From NCBI RefSeq assembly GCF_050948215.1, contig NW_027488566.1:2097501-2161500 (forward strand): DNA of 64,000 nucleotides, read 5' to 3'. The position numbers were made by a program, and so were the translations under genes. Source of the stretch: Halictus rubicundus (lineage: Eukaryota; Arthropoda; Insecta; Hymenoptera; Halictidae). The notes below the pieces were generated by a model that saw nothing but the letters and a program-made list of their open reading frames with translations, was not told where the DNA came from and made no database searches. This document shows positions 34,069 to 43,582 of this stretch, piece after piece; position 1 is the stretch's first letter; every line of letters starts with the position of its first letter.

Positions 34069-37000
34069 ATGGATAATAACGATAATTCCCACAATGTCTC
34101 AGACGGTGAAACCATACAACAACACAACTCAAATACAAATAAAATAACCATAGCCCAAATTAACGCCAGGAACTCTAGAGTTGTCATGGAGGAATTAAGG
34201 CTCTTAGCGGAGAAAGAGGACATTGATCTCCTTGCAATACATGAGCCCTACTCGTACACCAACACCTTCAATATAAGGTCCATGGGAAGTGCGGAGGTAA
34301 TACTAGACACCAAGCTTTTCTCACAGAATATATCAAGGAACACAACCAAGAGCGCAATAGTCATCTTCAACCCGAATCTCACAGTACTTAAACTAGATCA
34401 ATTCTGTAACACACACTTCACGTGCGTCGAGGTCACAGCACCAGGTAAGAGGTTCTACCTAGTCAGTGCATACTTCCAGTGCTCGGACAGAATAGAACCG
34501 TATATCCACTACTTAGACAACACATTACAAAAACTAAAAAGAGAAAACGTCATAGTCCTAGCCGACGTCAACGCTAAATCAGTCCTCTGGTACAATCCAG
34601 AGACTGATAACAGAGGCTTAGACTGGAGGACCTCATAGCGCAACGTAATCTGCATATTGCTAACCAACCATCAAGGGTCACAACCTTCGACAATGATCGA
34701 GGGAAATCTAATATTGATGTAACGCTCGCAACACACACATGCATAGACAATATTCACGATTGGCACATTCACGACAAAATCACAACAAGTGATCACAACT
34801 TGATTACCTTCAAGCTCCACATAACAGAAACCGTTGGACACACAGCGCAGTCAAACCGCTTCAACCTGAAGCGTGCCAATTGGGATAGATTCGACCGAAT
34901 CCTTCAGCCTACAGAAGTCGATCTATGCACAGAAGAGGCCACTCCAGAAATGACGGCCCAGAGAACTGCCGAGCTTGAAGGGAAGCTAGTTTCTGCTTGT
35001 GAGAGATCTATACCAAGAAAAAGCAGATTCAAAAAACCAGTTCCCTGGTGGAACCGAGACCTCGACAAACTGAAAAAAGAAGTGCGTGAACTCAGAAGAA
35101 ACTTCCAACAGACTAGAAACGCTACACAACAAGAAAGACACAAACAGCAGTACCGAAGTACCAAAAACAAATACACTGCACTAATCCGCAAAACCAAACC
35201 GAGTAGCTGGCGCTCCTTCGTCACAGACAAAGGAAACTCAGACCCATGGGGAATTGTATATAAATTACAAACAGGCAAAATCCAAACAGCTAAAGCCTGC
35301 AGCAACATTAAAGGAAATGGGCAAGAAACCACCTCCTGGGAACAGACCAACAAGCTCCTGCTAAACAGCCTGATTCCTGATGACAACTCAGAGACCGAAA
35401 CGTCGTGGCAGAAACAGATTCGCTCCAGTGCAGAATCCCCACCAAACACTGAAAATACACCGGTTTTCACGATGATAGAGACTCGGAATGTAATAGCACA
35501 GCTCAAAGTAAGAAAGCCCCGGGACTAGACCTCCTGGAGGCGGAAATTATCAAGAAGGCCTGGCCAAAACTGCACAGAGAAATTAGACACCTCTTTAACA
35601 CTTGTCTCTTCTCCGGTACCTTCCCGGAGAAATGGAAAAAAGGAGTAATCAGGGTTCTCCTCAAAAGCGATGACAAAGATGCGTCTGACCCAAGGTCATA
35701 CAGACCAATATGCCTATTGCCAATTCTCAGCAAAGTCCTGGAAAAGCTAATAGCTATGAGACTCTCTGCCATATTGGATTCGCATCCGCATTCAGCCCAG
35801 CAACAATACGGCTTCCGCAGCGGCCGCTCAACGGAAGACGCAATTACCAATGTACGACAGACAGTTGCACAGTATAACGAGAAATATGCAATAGCTCTGC
35901 TATTTGACATATCCGGCGCTTTCGATAACGTATGGTGGCCAACTATACTCCAGCACCTGAAAAAGAGGAAATGTCCACGAAATATATACAGACTAATCCA
36001 AAGCTATCTCTCAGGCAGAACAATGCAAATACACGACAAAAATTACACAATCTCCAAAGCAGCCACCAAAGGATGCCCGCAAGGCTCTGTCCTTGAGCCC
36101 AAATTTTGGAACTTAATATTCAACGATTTGCTGAACACAGTCGAAAGTAACAATATAGAACACGTCGCATATGCAGACGACCTAATGGTGATAACACCAG
36201 GAAATTCCAGAATAGAAATGGAAGTGAAAGCCAATAATGCAGCAAAAATAATCACGGAGTGGTGCAATAAGCACAAGCTAACACTCTCCAAACAGAAAAC
36301 AGAAATGATACTCTTGAAAGGACTCCTGGACATTAGAAGGCCACCTACTGTTAAAATAGGAGACACCTCCATCCTCATGAAAAGTACCGTAAGATACCTC
36401 GGTATACATTTTGGAACTAGATTCAATGTCACGCCACATGTGCAACATGTGACCAAGAAAAGTAAAGTCATATTCCATCGGTTCGCACAAGTAGCGAAAT
36501 CCTACTGGGGACTTAGCTACAGAACCACGATGACAATGTACAAGGGCGTCTTCCTAGCCATCGCGTGCTATGCGGCCGCCGGCTGGAGCGACAAACTAAA
36601 CGTGCACCACATCAGGAAACTCCAATCAGCGCAAAGATATTCCCTCCTTAGGGCAACTAGAGCATACCGCACAACTTCCAATGAAGCGCTCAGAATAATC
36701 GCAGCCGCTCCACCTATCGACATAGTAATGTCGGAAAGGAGGAGAGCTATATATAACATCAGAAAAGGCTTAGAAACCAAGTTCGGGGATAAGCTATTCA
36801 AACCCCCCAGTACACAGGACCAAGACTTAGCACAATTGGTACTGAAGGAAATAGAACTACAAATCAGGCACCACACAGCGGTCCTATGGCAAGACCGATG
36901 GAGTCAGGCGCACCTTGGTCTATTCACCAAGGAGTACTTTCCGAATGTCCAAAGCAGACTAGACGCACAACACATGAACCCAGACTTCTACACCTCACAG

Positions 37001-37264
37001 CTCCTCTCAGGGCATGGGAAAATAAACAGAAAACTGAGGAAACTAAATCTGATTAGCTCCGACCTCTGTAGCTGCGGAGAAGCAGACACAGTAAAGCACA
37101 TAATCTATGACTGCCCACTAAACCACAACGAAAGACAAGAGCTGGCAAAAGACCTAAACGAGTCTCGAATCACGTGGCCGTGTGATCTTCAGAAGTTGGT
37201 CGAAATCAATGCCTTCAAGCATTTTCGGAAATTCGCAACAACCACCATGAGACGTAGAGAGTAA
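34069..37264 (+). pseudogene. R1-E ORF2 (APE endonuclease - RT), two frameshifts
   Basis: The APE endonuclease starts with IAQINARNSRVV and includes the LADVNAKS segment. A frameshift near 34618 ends the first frame (apparent stop 34636-34638); the second frame carries the TSDHN box and the linker to about 35513, where another shift occurs. The third frame (to 37264) carries RT: RPICLLPI, FDISGAFDN, GCPQGSVL, YADD at about 36172, and a C-terminal zinc motif (CSCGEADTVKHIIYDC). R1 endonuclease nicks 28S at the R1 site and RT copies the RNA there. The catalytic boxes look intact, so inactivation rests on the frameshifts. Confidence 0.9.
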
Positions 37265-37948
37265 GGAAGAGTCAATAACATACAAGGCAACCACCCTGAC
37301 GATCCCTCGCAGGTGATACCCCCGGGTATTCGAGATCGTAGGGTTTAACAAGCAAGAACGGCTACCATTTTTTTTTTCCGTGGGAAAATGCTTTACGCAT
37401 TCCCCGACTCCCTGGGGGGAGTCGGGGTTATGTGGGACTGCCCTTGGGGGAAATCCCCATGGGGGTACCCACTAAAAACCCACGCCCACCTAAGCTAAAG
37501 GGGAGGTGCCTGGATCACGCGAGTACTCAACAGGACACCTCCCAGCTAATACATGCCACCCCGGGGGAGGGGTTAACCTCCCCCACTGCCTACGCTATAA
37601 GACCCCGGGCGGAGGGACCCGCCCGGTGTCCCCATCCCTGGAGCCTTCGGATTGGGCTTCCCGAGCCCCAGCTCGGTCCACCCACAGCTCCCGGAGTCTT
37701 CGTGCCCCGCTCGGAGCCGGTATCCCTAAGGAACCAGCCCCGGCCGAGGCAAGAAGACGCCGCCACCGGAAGGAAGGGCCGTCGGAGGCGTGATCCGGCA
37801 CGCCCCGACCCTTCCTCACCCAATACCCCCCACGGATCCCCCTCCCCAATCGGGGAGGGACGGACCGACACCCCCCTACACCGGGAAACTAACCCGGGGG
37901 GTGTCGGCCTATCACGGGGGGAGCTATGCTCCCCCCCGGGGGCCCGGG

Positions 37949-40900
37949 TCAGCTCACACTCCGGGCCCCCGAGTTCGCCGCCCCCAGTCGTGGGGGCATA
38001 ACAGGGCGCGGGGAAACCCCCCGCGCCAGCCCCACTCCGCCCCCCACAACCGGGGGCACACTTTGGCGCGGGGGAGACCCCCGCGCCCTCCCTACCCACT
38101 CCGCCCCCCTCCGGGGGGGCACACGTCGGCGCGGGGGTCGTCCCCGCGCCCACACCCTCCTCGCGGAGCCCGGGTCCCGCTCCCGGGCCCGCTCGGCGGC
38201 CTCCTTCTGCTTCATAACATCCTCGCAGAAGGAGGCCACCGCCTTCCACGACCCCACGCTGCCGACCATGTGGTCGACCACGGTCGGCAGCGCGAGGTCC
38301 CACCCTCCCACTGTGGCTCGCAGGACACGGCGCGGCCCGGCCCAAGCAGGGCACTCCTCCATGGTATGCCGCGCCGTGTCCACATCTTCGCCGCAGTGGT
38401 GGCACTGCGCAGTCGGCTCCCGCCCCATTCTGTGCAGGTACTCTCCGAAGCAACCGTGGCCGGAGAGCACCTGCGTGAGGCGGAAGGTCAACCTTCCCCG
38501 CCTCCTGCACCATATATAAAATATGGGCAGGAGGGCCCGGACAATCGGACGTGTGGAGGGCGTTAACATCGCCCTCCACTCCGAAAGACTTTCCGTCCGG
38601 GCCTGGCGATTCTGGCCCTCGAGCTCCGACTCCTCCTCGCGCGTGAGTTCCACCCCCGGCGGGCGGCGGAAGGAGCGGGCGATCTGGTATAACTTCGCCC
38701 GCTCCGCCGCCACCACAGTGAAGGGTGGAATCACGGCGAGGAGTCCCGCCGCCTCGGTGGAGATGGTGCGGTACCCCCGTATGACCCGCAAGGCCAGCCG
38801 CCGCCGCACTCTTTCGAGGAGTTTGCGGCTAGGCGTGCTGGCCTCGAGCGAGCGGTGCCATACGGGGGCCCCATACAGGGCTATAGACCGCACCACCTCC
38901 GTATAGAGGCGGCGCACTTTCAAATCCGGCCCCCCGACATTCGGCAGCAGCCGCGCCAATGCGGCTGCCGTCTTCTCTAGTCGGGGGGCAAGGAGCTCGA
39001 AGTGTTCTTCGAATCGCCAGCGGCCGTCTATGACCAGGCCCAGGTATCTCATCCTGGGCCCGATCTCGACGGAGGTTTCAGCGACGCGAATCCGGAGGTT
39101 CTGACCATGGGGTAGCCGCCGCGGCCGAGGCGATCCGTACATCCAGATCGCCTCGGTCTTTGCGGCGGCCACGGTCAACCCCATCCTCCGGATTCGCCCG
39201 ACCACGCGGTCCAGGGCGGCCTCACACAGGTGCCTGGTTCTCCCCCAGTCCCCCCCCCCCCCCATGGCATATACCAGGGTGTCATCTGCGTAGCAGATGA
39301 CACCCGTATCCGGGGGGAGGACAACCCGCAGCACCGCGTCGTAAGCCAAGTTCCACAGGAGCGGTCCGAGGACCGACCCCTGTGGAACGCCGCGGTGCGT
39401 CTCCCTCGTGTTCACGATGCTATACCGGCCGGTAAACATCACTTTCCTGCCGCGGAGGTAGTCACCGACCACCTTCCGGAGATAGGGGGGCACCTGGAAA
39501 TACTCCATCGCCCCCACTATCTCCTTCCAGGGCAGGGCGTTGAAGGCGTTAGATATGTCTAACGACACCGCCAACAACGCCCCGCCCCGAGCGACAGCCC
39601 GTTCACGGAGGAGGCGCAGACGCTCCAGGGCGTCAATTGTGGAGCGCCCCCTCCGGAATCCATACTGGCTGTCGCTCAGGTCGGGACCACCCCGCGACAG
39701 GTGCTCGACGAGGCGGGCGGCAATTATCCTTTCGAACAGCTTGCCCGCCTCGTCGAGTAAACAAACCGGCCGGTATGCAGAGGGAGACTCTGCGGGTTTC
39801 CCCTCCTTTTGGAGGAGAACCAGGCACGCTTTTTTCCACTCCTTGGGGAAGACTCCCCGGCGCAGGCTCGCGTCCATGACGCTCCTGAACGCCGGGGCGA
39901 GGACCTCCATAGCTAAGGCCATTATACCACCGGGAACCCCATCGGGGCCAGGGGCCTTCTTGCCCCCGGCCCGGAGTTCCCGGACGGCCCGGTACAGCTC
40001 CCACTCGGTGACCCGGAATTCGTCCGACCACTCAATGGTCGGACCCGGGGCGCGTTCCCTCCTCCCCTCGTTCCCGTCATCAGCGGGGAAGAGGGTACTC
40101 ACTACGCGCCCCAGAAATTCCGGGTCTAGCCTCTCCGTGACCGGGGACGCCCAGGGGCGGAGCTTCCCAAGCACCGCCTTATACGGGCGTCCCCACGGAT
40201 CGTCACGGAGGGTGAGCAGGAGCTCATACCAGGCCTTGGCCTTAGCAGCGGCAATCGCACGCTTGAGGGCCACGGCCGCAGATCTGTACTCCCTGTACAG
40301 CTCGGCGACCCTCGGCTCCGCGTCGCCGCCCAGGAAATGGCGGCGACGGGCGCGGGTGTACTGGCGGCGGGCTCGGCCGGCCGAATTGCGAAGTTCGGCC
40401 AGCTCCCCCGACCACCAGTATACAGACTTTCTCGGGGGCTGAGCTCGGACCCGGGGCATCGTCACGTCGCAGATCATCTGCAACGTGCCCCGGATCCAAG
40501 TCGCCCCCTCATTTACCCCGCGCTCCCTGGCCGAAGGCCAGGCGGAGCCGATTATCACGGCCCTCAGGAGGTCCCCGTCTAGTCGTTTCAGCGCCCATCT
40601 GGGCACTGACGGGGTGCCACGTCGGAGGGGCGTGTCCAATGGCGAGTCTGAGACCACAGCCACGTCCATCAGGACGTAGCTGTGGTCAGACAGGGTCTCT
40701 CCATCCCAGACCCGCCAGTTGGACACACGGCGCGAGGCGGCGGCCGTCGCGAACGACACGTCAACAATCGACCAGCCGTTCCACCTCACGCACGTAGGCA
40801 CGGAGCCCCGGTTTAATAACCGGAGCTCCATCCCCTCCGCCCAGTCTTCCAGGACTCCGCCTCGGGCGCTGGTCCCGGGGTTACCCCAGGTGGTGGACCT

Positions 40901-40954
40901 CGCATTGAGGTCCCCCAGGACCAGCACCGGACCGGCTATATATGGGGCTATCAT
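37949..40954 (-). CDS. ORF2 of the nested LINE (truncated APE, complete RT)
   Basis: 1001 codons open to the stop; the first in-frame ATG in the truncated copy is at 40954. It starts inside APE at VLVLGDLNARSTTWG, has SDHSY near residue 100, then RT with YRPVCLLDEAGKLFER, SLDISNAFNALPW, GVPQGSVLGPLLWN, and YADD near residue 557. The zinc motif CHHCGEDVDTARHTMEEC is near residue 850. The last ~70 residues are Arg/Pro/Gly-rich and encoded by GC hairpin repeats. Members of this clade insert by target-primed reverse transcription. The endonuclease is truncated, so this copy cannot move by itself, yet no stop or frameshift has accumulated, which suggests a recent insertion. Confidence 0.9.
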   Translation of the reverse strand: MIAPYIAGPVLVLGDLNARSTTWGNPGTSARGGVLEDWAEGMELRLLNRGSVPTCVRWNGWSIVDVSFATAAASRRVSNWRVWDGETLSDHSYVLMDVAVVSDSPLDTPLRRGTPSVPRWALKRLDGDLLRAVIIGSAWPSARERGVNEGATWIRGTLQMICDVTMPRVRAQPPRKSVYWWSGELAELRNSAGRARRQYTRARRRHFLGGDAEPRVAELYREYRSAAVALKRAIAAAKAKAWYELLLTLRDDPWGRPYKAVLGKLRPWASPVTERLDPEFLGRVVSTLFPADDGNEGRRERAPGPTIEWSDEFRVTEWELYRAVRELRAGGKKAPGPDGVPGGIMALAMEVLAPAFRSVMDASLRRGVFPKEWKKACLVLLQKEGKPAESPSAYRPVCLLDEAGKLFERIIAARLVEHLSRGGPDLSDSQYGFRRGRSTIDALERLRLLRERAVARGGALLAVSLDISNAFNALPWKEIVGAMEYFQVPPYLRKVVGDYLRGRKVMFTGRYSIVNTRETHRGVPQGSVLGPLLWNLAYDAVLRVVLPPDTGVICYADDTLVYAMGGGGDWGRTRHLCEAALDRVVGRIRRMGLTVAAAKTEAIWMYGSPRPRRLPHGQNLRIRVAETSVEIGPRMRYLGLVIDGRWRFEEHFELLAPRLEKTAAALARLLPNVGGPDLKVRRLYTEVVRSIALYGAPVWHRSLEASTPSRKLLERVRRRLALRVIRGYRTISTEAAGLLAVIPPFTVVAAERAKLYQIARSFRRPPGVELTREEESELEGQNRQARTESLSEWRAMLTPSTRPIVRALLPIFYIWCRRRGRLTFRLTQVLSGHGCFGEYLHRMGREPTAQCHHCGEDVDTARHTMEECPAWAGPRRVLRATVGGWDLALPTVVDHMVGSVGSWKAVASFCEDVMKQKEAAERARERDPGSARRVWARGRPPRRRVPPRRGAEWVGRARGSPPRQSVPPVVGGGVGLARGVSPRPVMPPRLGAANSGARSVS
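37975..38160. repeat. GC hairpin repeats over the end of the nested ORF2
   Basis: Three ~65-75-bp units, each with GGCGCGGGG...CCCCGCGCC and a flanking CCCCC...GGGGG stem. They coincide with the C-terminal codons of ORF2. Confidence 0.7.
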
Positions 40955-40979
40955 TAGCCCCAGCCGGTACGGCTACCAT

Positions 40980-41310
40980 ACCGTCGCCGCAACCTGCTAG
41001 AGACCGAAGCGCTAAGCTGGTAACTCCGCCTCCTCGTGGCCCCCGCTGGTAACGCTCCTGTGTCGGTGCAAGCTGACACGGTAGCGGCTAAGCGAGTTAC
41101 TTCCCGTACGGGACGGTCTACCCTTGTGATGATCCTTAAATGGTGAACGAGGGGTTTTTCCAAGTCAGTCCATAACACCTAAGGACATACGGACCCTCTG
41201 CAGTTGTTTCTAAAGGCTAGAACCCAACAACGCCGGTATAAGACGCCTAGAGCGACTTCGGTACGGCAAGAGTGAGCGTAGCTCCATAGCTCTTTATGTA
41301 GACAATAAAC
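40980..41310 (+). other. R1-E 3' UTR, distal half
   Basis: Resumes the R1 3' UTR after the nested LINE. 40988-41180 aligns with the reverse complement of 47094-47270 in R1-A, then diverges to a family-specific end (GTAGACAATAAAC). Confidence 0.8.
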
Positions 41311-41702
41311 TGTTCCTATCTACTGGACTTCACCGCTAGGTGGCGCAGAGTACTGACGCGTCTTCATGTCGCTCCGTATTAAAAGTGTTATCTAAGGAAT
41401 AATTAATTAAAGTTATTCAGGAAGCAGTATTAGTTGTTGTGAACACTTATGTGAAAAATCTCAGTGATCAAATCAGTGCGGAAAAAGTTATTAGCGAAAA
41501 TCCGGTTGGCGTCGGCCGGCAGGACGCCGTAGTGACGCGCCGAAACTAATAACGGACATCTACCGTAATCAAACGATAGGAAAGTGCTGCATTCACCCGT
41601 GCACGCGATACTAGTGTAGTGAAACACGACGCGAGTGTTTCCATGACACAGGAAGGCCTCAGTGAATAATTATTAAGAAATTAGTAATGTGACGCTCGAG
41701 TG

Positions 41703-41828
41703 ACCGCCATCTTGGACGCCATATTGGCCTTTATCCCGCCAATTTTCCCACCACCTGGACGCCATCTTGGACGCCATATTGGACGCCAACTTGGACGCCA
41801 TACCGAGCGTCCCCCGAACGCCATCTGG
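41703..41828 (+). promoter_or_regulatory. Cluster of YY1/Pho-like CGCCATNTTGG motifs in the R1-F leader
   Basis: Seven CGCCAT/CGCCAA-type motifs within 126 bp, including ACCGCCATCTTGG and GACGCCATATTGG, mostly at 13-14-bp spacing. The motif matches the known binding consensus of YY1 and its insect counterpart Pho. It lies ~100-220 bp upstream of the ORF1 ATG. Function is inferred from the motif. Confidence 0.45.
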
Positions 41829-41922
41829 AATTCACACTGCACACCACACCGAAAACCGCCATAACACGCAGGCTCACCAACTACGGTAGCGCCACCCCAC
41901 CGGGTAAGCGCCGAACCGAAAA

Positions 41923-43582
41923 ATGACTCCGTCGTCATTTTTAAAAAAACCCGCGAAGAAAATCCAGGAGGATAAGACGAAACCGGTGAAGGGCATGCAG
42001 AACAAACAGAAACAACTACTAAAGACAACACCAATGACAGGAAAGCCCACAAACGGACAAGTACCAATGGAAACAGATACACAAAGTAATAAACGACCAA
42101 AAGACGACTCCTCAGACGAGTCGGACTTATCGCCACAGCGAGAAAACACAAAAAAGACGAAATCAAACACAGACGGGCTATCCACGGGAACAAATTATCA
42201 AAATACTGACATGAATTCGGAATCCGACACAGAGGCAAATATCTACCCAGAGACAGACCTCAAAAAATGCTGCAACCGGAATGTTCGGGAATCGGCGACG
42301 AGTTGCTCCGAGCAATACGGGCAGCGGGCCGATCCCGCGACTTTGCACTATTTAAAACCGCGCGCGCTCAGGCACAGCGCTAATTAGCTCCCGAGCACGT
42401 CCGTCTCTGCGAATCGGCCCACGGCGCGCCGACCAATTACCGTGCTCGCGGGCAGCGAATATCCGTGAGCGATTCCCGGAATCGGCCTTCCTTTTCGACG
42501 AACCGTCTAAGCGATCGCACGTGACACCAAACCGTTTTTATTGAGCCGTGATTTCGGAGAGTACCGCGCTTACCGGGCAAATCACATAACGTGTATCGTG
42601 TACGCACGGTTTGAACAATTAAGTCTGAACCTTTATTACAAATACAAGTGTGACAACGTGAAGTGCATTCTTTTCTTCTCGACCGACCACGTGCTCGATC
42701 CGATTTTCCGTTCGCACAGTCCCGGCGCTCGGAGTTTTCGCCCTATCCGTTTCCGACCATCCGCCTCGAATTTCCAAGCCTTCTGATAAGGCTGTCCCAG
42801 CCACCCATTCCCAAACACGGAACCAATGCTGCAGGGACATCGAAACAACAGACAAAAAACAAACTGCCAAGGAAAAGGCAGACAAAATCAGGACAAATCT
42901 CATGACCACCCTCACAGTCGAAGGAAGCGGAATCCAAAAACCCACCCTCACCAAAATCCTCAATAGCTTCATGGAGATGCAGAGCCTGATAACCGAGGTT
43001 CTGATGGCCAACAGCCACCTCGAGGGCCAACTCCACTCCACCACCAGAGATAACGAGAAGAGCATCAGGCCGCCCATCGATCATCGACCACCGACCTTTG
43101 CCGAGATCGTGGGTATAAACTCGAAAACAGCGGCGCTGTCAACCCTGAAACAAGATCCCCCCAGCGTTATAACCATCAGACCAAACGACAGCATGAAATA
43201 CAACTCCAGCGATACAACAAACGAAGCAATCATGAAAATGATCTCCCCGGCCAGGCAAGCCCTACAGGTCAAAAATATCAGAAAGATTCAGGGAAACGGA
43301 ATCCTAATCGAGACTGGGAAGAAGTCCGACATACAGAGCATATTAAAGAATAAGGAACTAACGGAAGCAGGCTTCTCCATGACAGCACCAGCGAAGAAAA
43401 ACCCGCGCATTATCATCTACCGGGCCCCACGCATGACGGACGACGAACTGTTGGACAGCATAACCGCGCAGAACGACGTACCCATCGAGGCCAAAAACAA
43501 ATTCAGGCAGCAAACCAGGATAGCCTTCAAGACCGGCGACAAAGACAAGGACACCTGTAATGTCATCCTGGAACAACTTTAA
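41923..43582 (+). pseudogene. R1-F ORF1 (gag), interrupted by a small transposon and 3'-truncated
   Basis: The first part (41923-42274) is a hydrophilic Lys/Asp-rich N-terminus. The second (42834-43576) has the R1 gag core (VKNIRKIQGNGILIE, then PRIIIYRAPRMTDDELL). Leaving out 42266-42824 keeps the same reading frame on both sides, so the insertion is the only break there. The zinc knuckles are missing because the ORF is cut at the R2 junction at 43577, where the fused frame ends after a few codons. Confidence 0.75.
42275..42824. mobile_element. 550-bp non-autonomous DNA element with 9-bp TSD
   Basis: The direct repeat AATGCTGCA at 42266-42274 and 42825-42833 flanks the insert. Inverted subterminal ends are imperfect: TGTTCGGGAATCGG against TGTTTGGGAATGGG, each beginning 8 bases in. 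A 9-bp TSD suggests a Mutator-like element. No ORF. Confidence 0.7.

Larger units (their letters stand above)
37369..40968 (-). mobile_element. 5'-truncated TRAS-like LINE nested in the R1-E 3' UTR
   Basis: Flanked by the 11-bp direct repeat ACGGCTACCAT (37358-37368 and 40969-40979). The T-run at 37369-37377 is its poly-A tail, so it lies on the minus strand. It is truncated inside the endonuclease domain at 40968. GC content is far above that of the host R1. The 3' UTR spans 37378-37948 and has a terminal hairpin shared with 15426-15462. Confidence 0.93.
31914..41310 (+). mobile_element. R1-E: R1 retrotransposon with a nested LINE in its 3' UTR
   Basis: 5' end GGGTCTTATAAGCGTC follows directly on the R1 target in 28S. 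Order: leader with hairpin array, ORF1, ORF2 (two frameshifts), 3' UTR 37265-37368 plus 40980-41310. The 3' UTR halves align with the 3' UTR of R1-A (47094-47390, minus), confirming that 37369-40968 is an insertion. The 3' end is followed by TGTTCCTATCTACT (41311-41324), a copy of the R1 target, then by another R1 (R1-F). Confidence 0.9.
41325..43576 (+). mobile_element. R1-F: 5' part of an R1-type element, in tandem after R1-E
   Basis: Starts right after the relic target TGTTCCTATCTACT. It comprises a ~600-bp leader, an ORF1 split by a 550-bp insertion, and an abrupt end where it is joined to the middle of R2 copy 2. ORF2 and 3' UTR are gone. Confidence 0.75.

Noticed and set aside
36043..36471. 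Antisense ORFs opposite the R1, R2 and LINE reading frames
   Set aside because: Mirror-frame shadows of strongly supported RT coding sequence.
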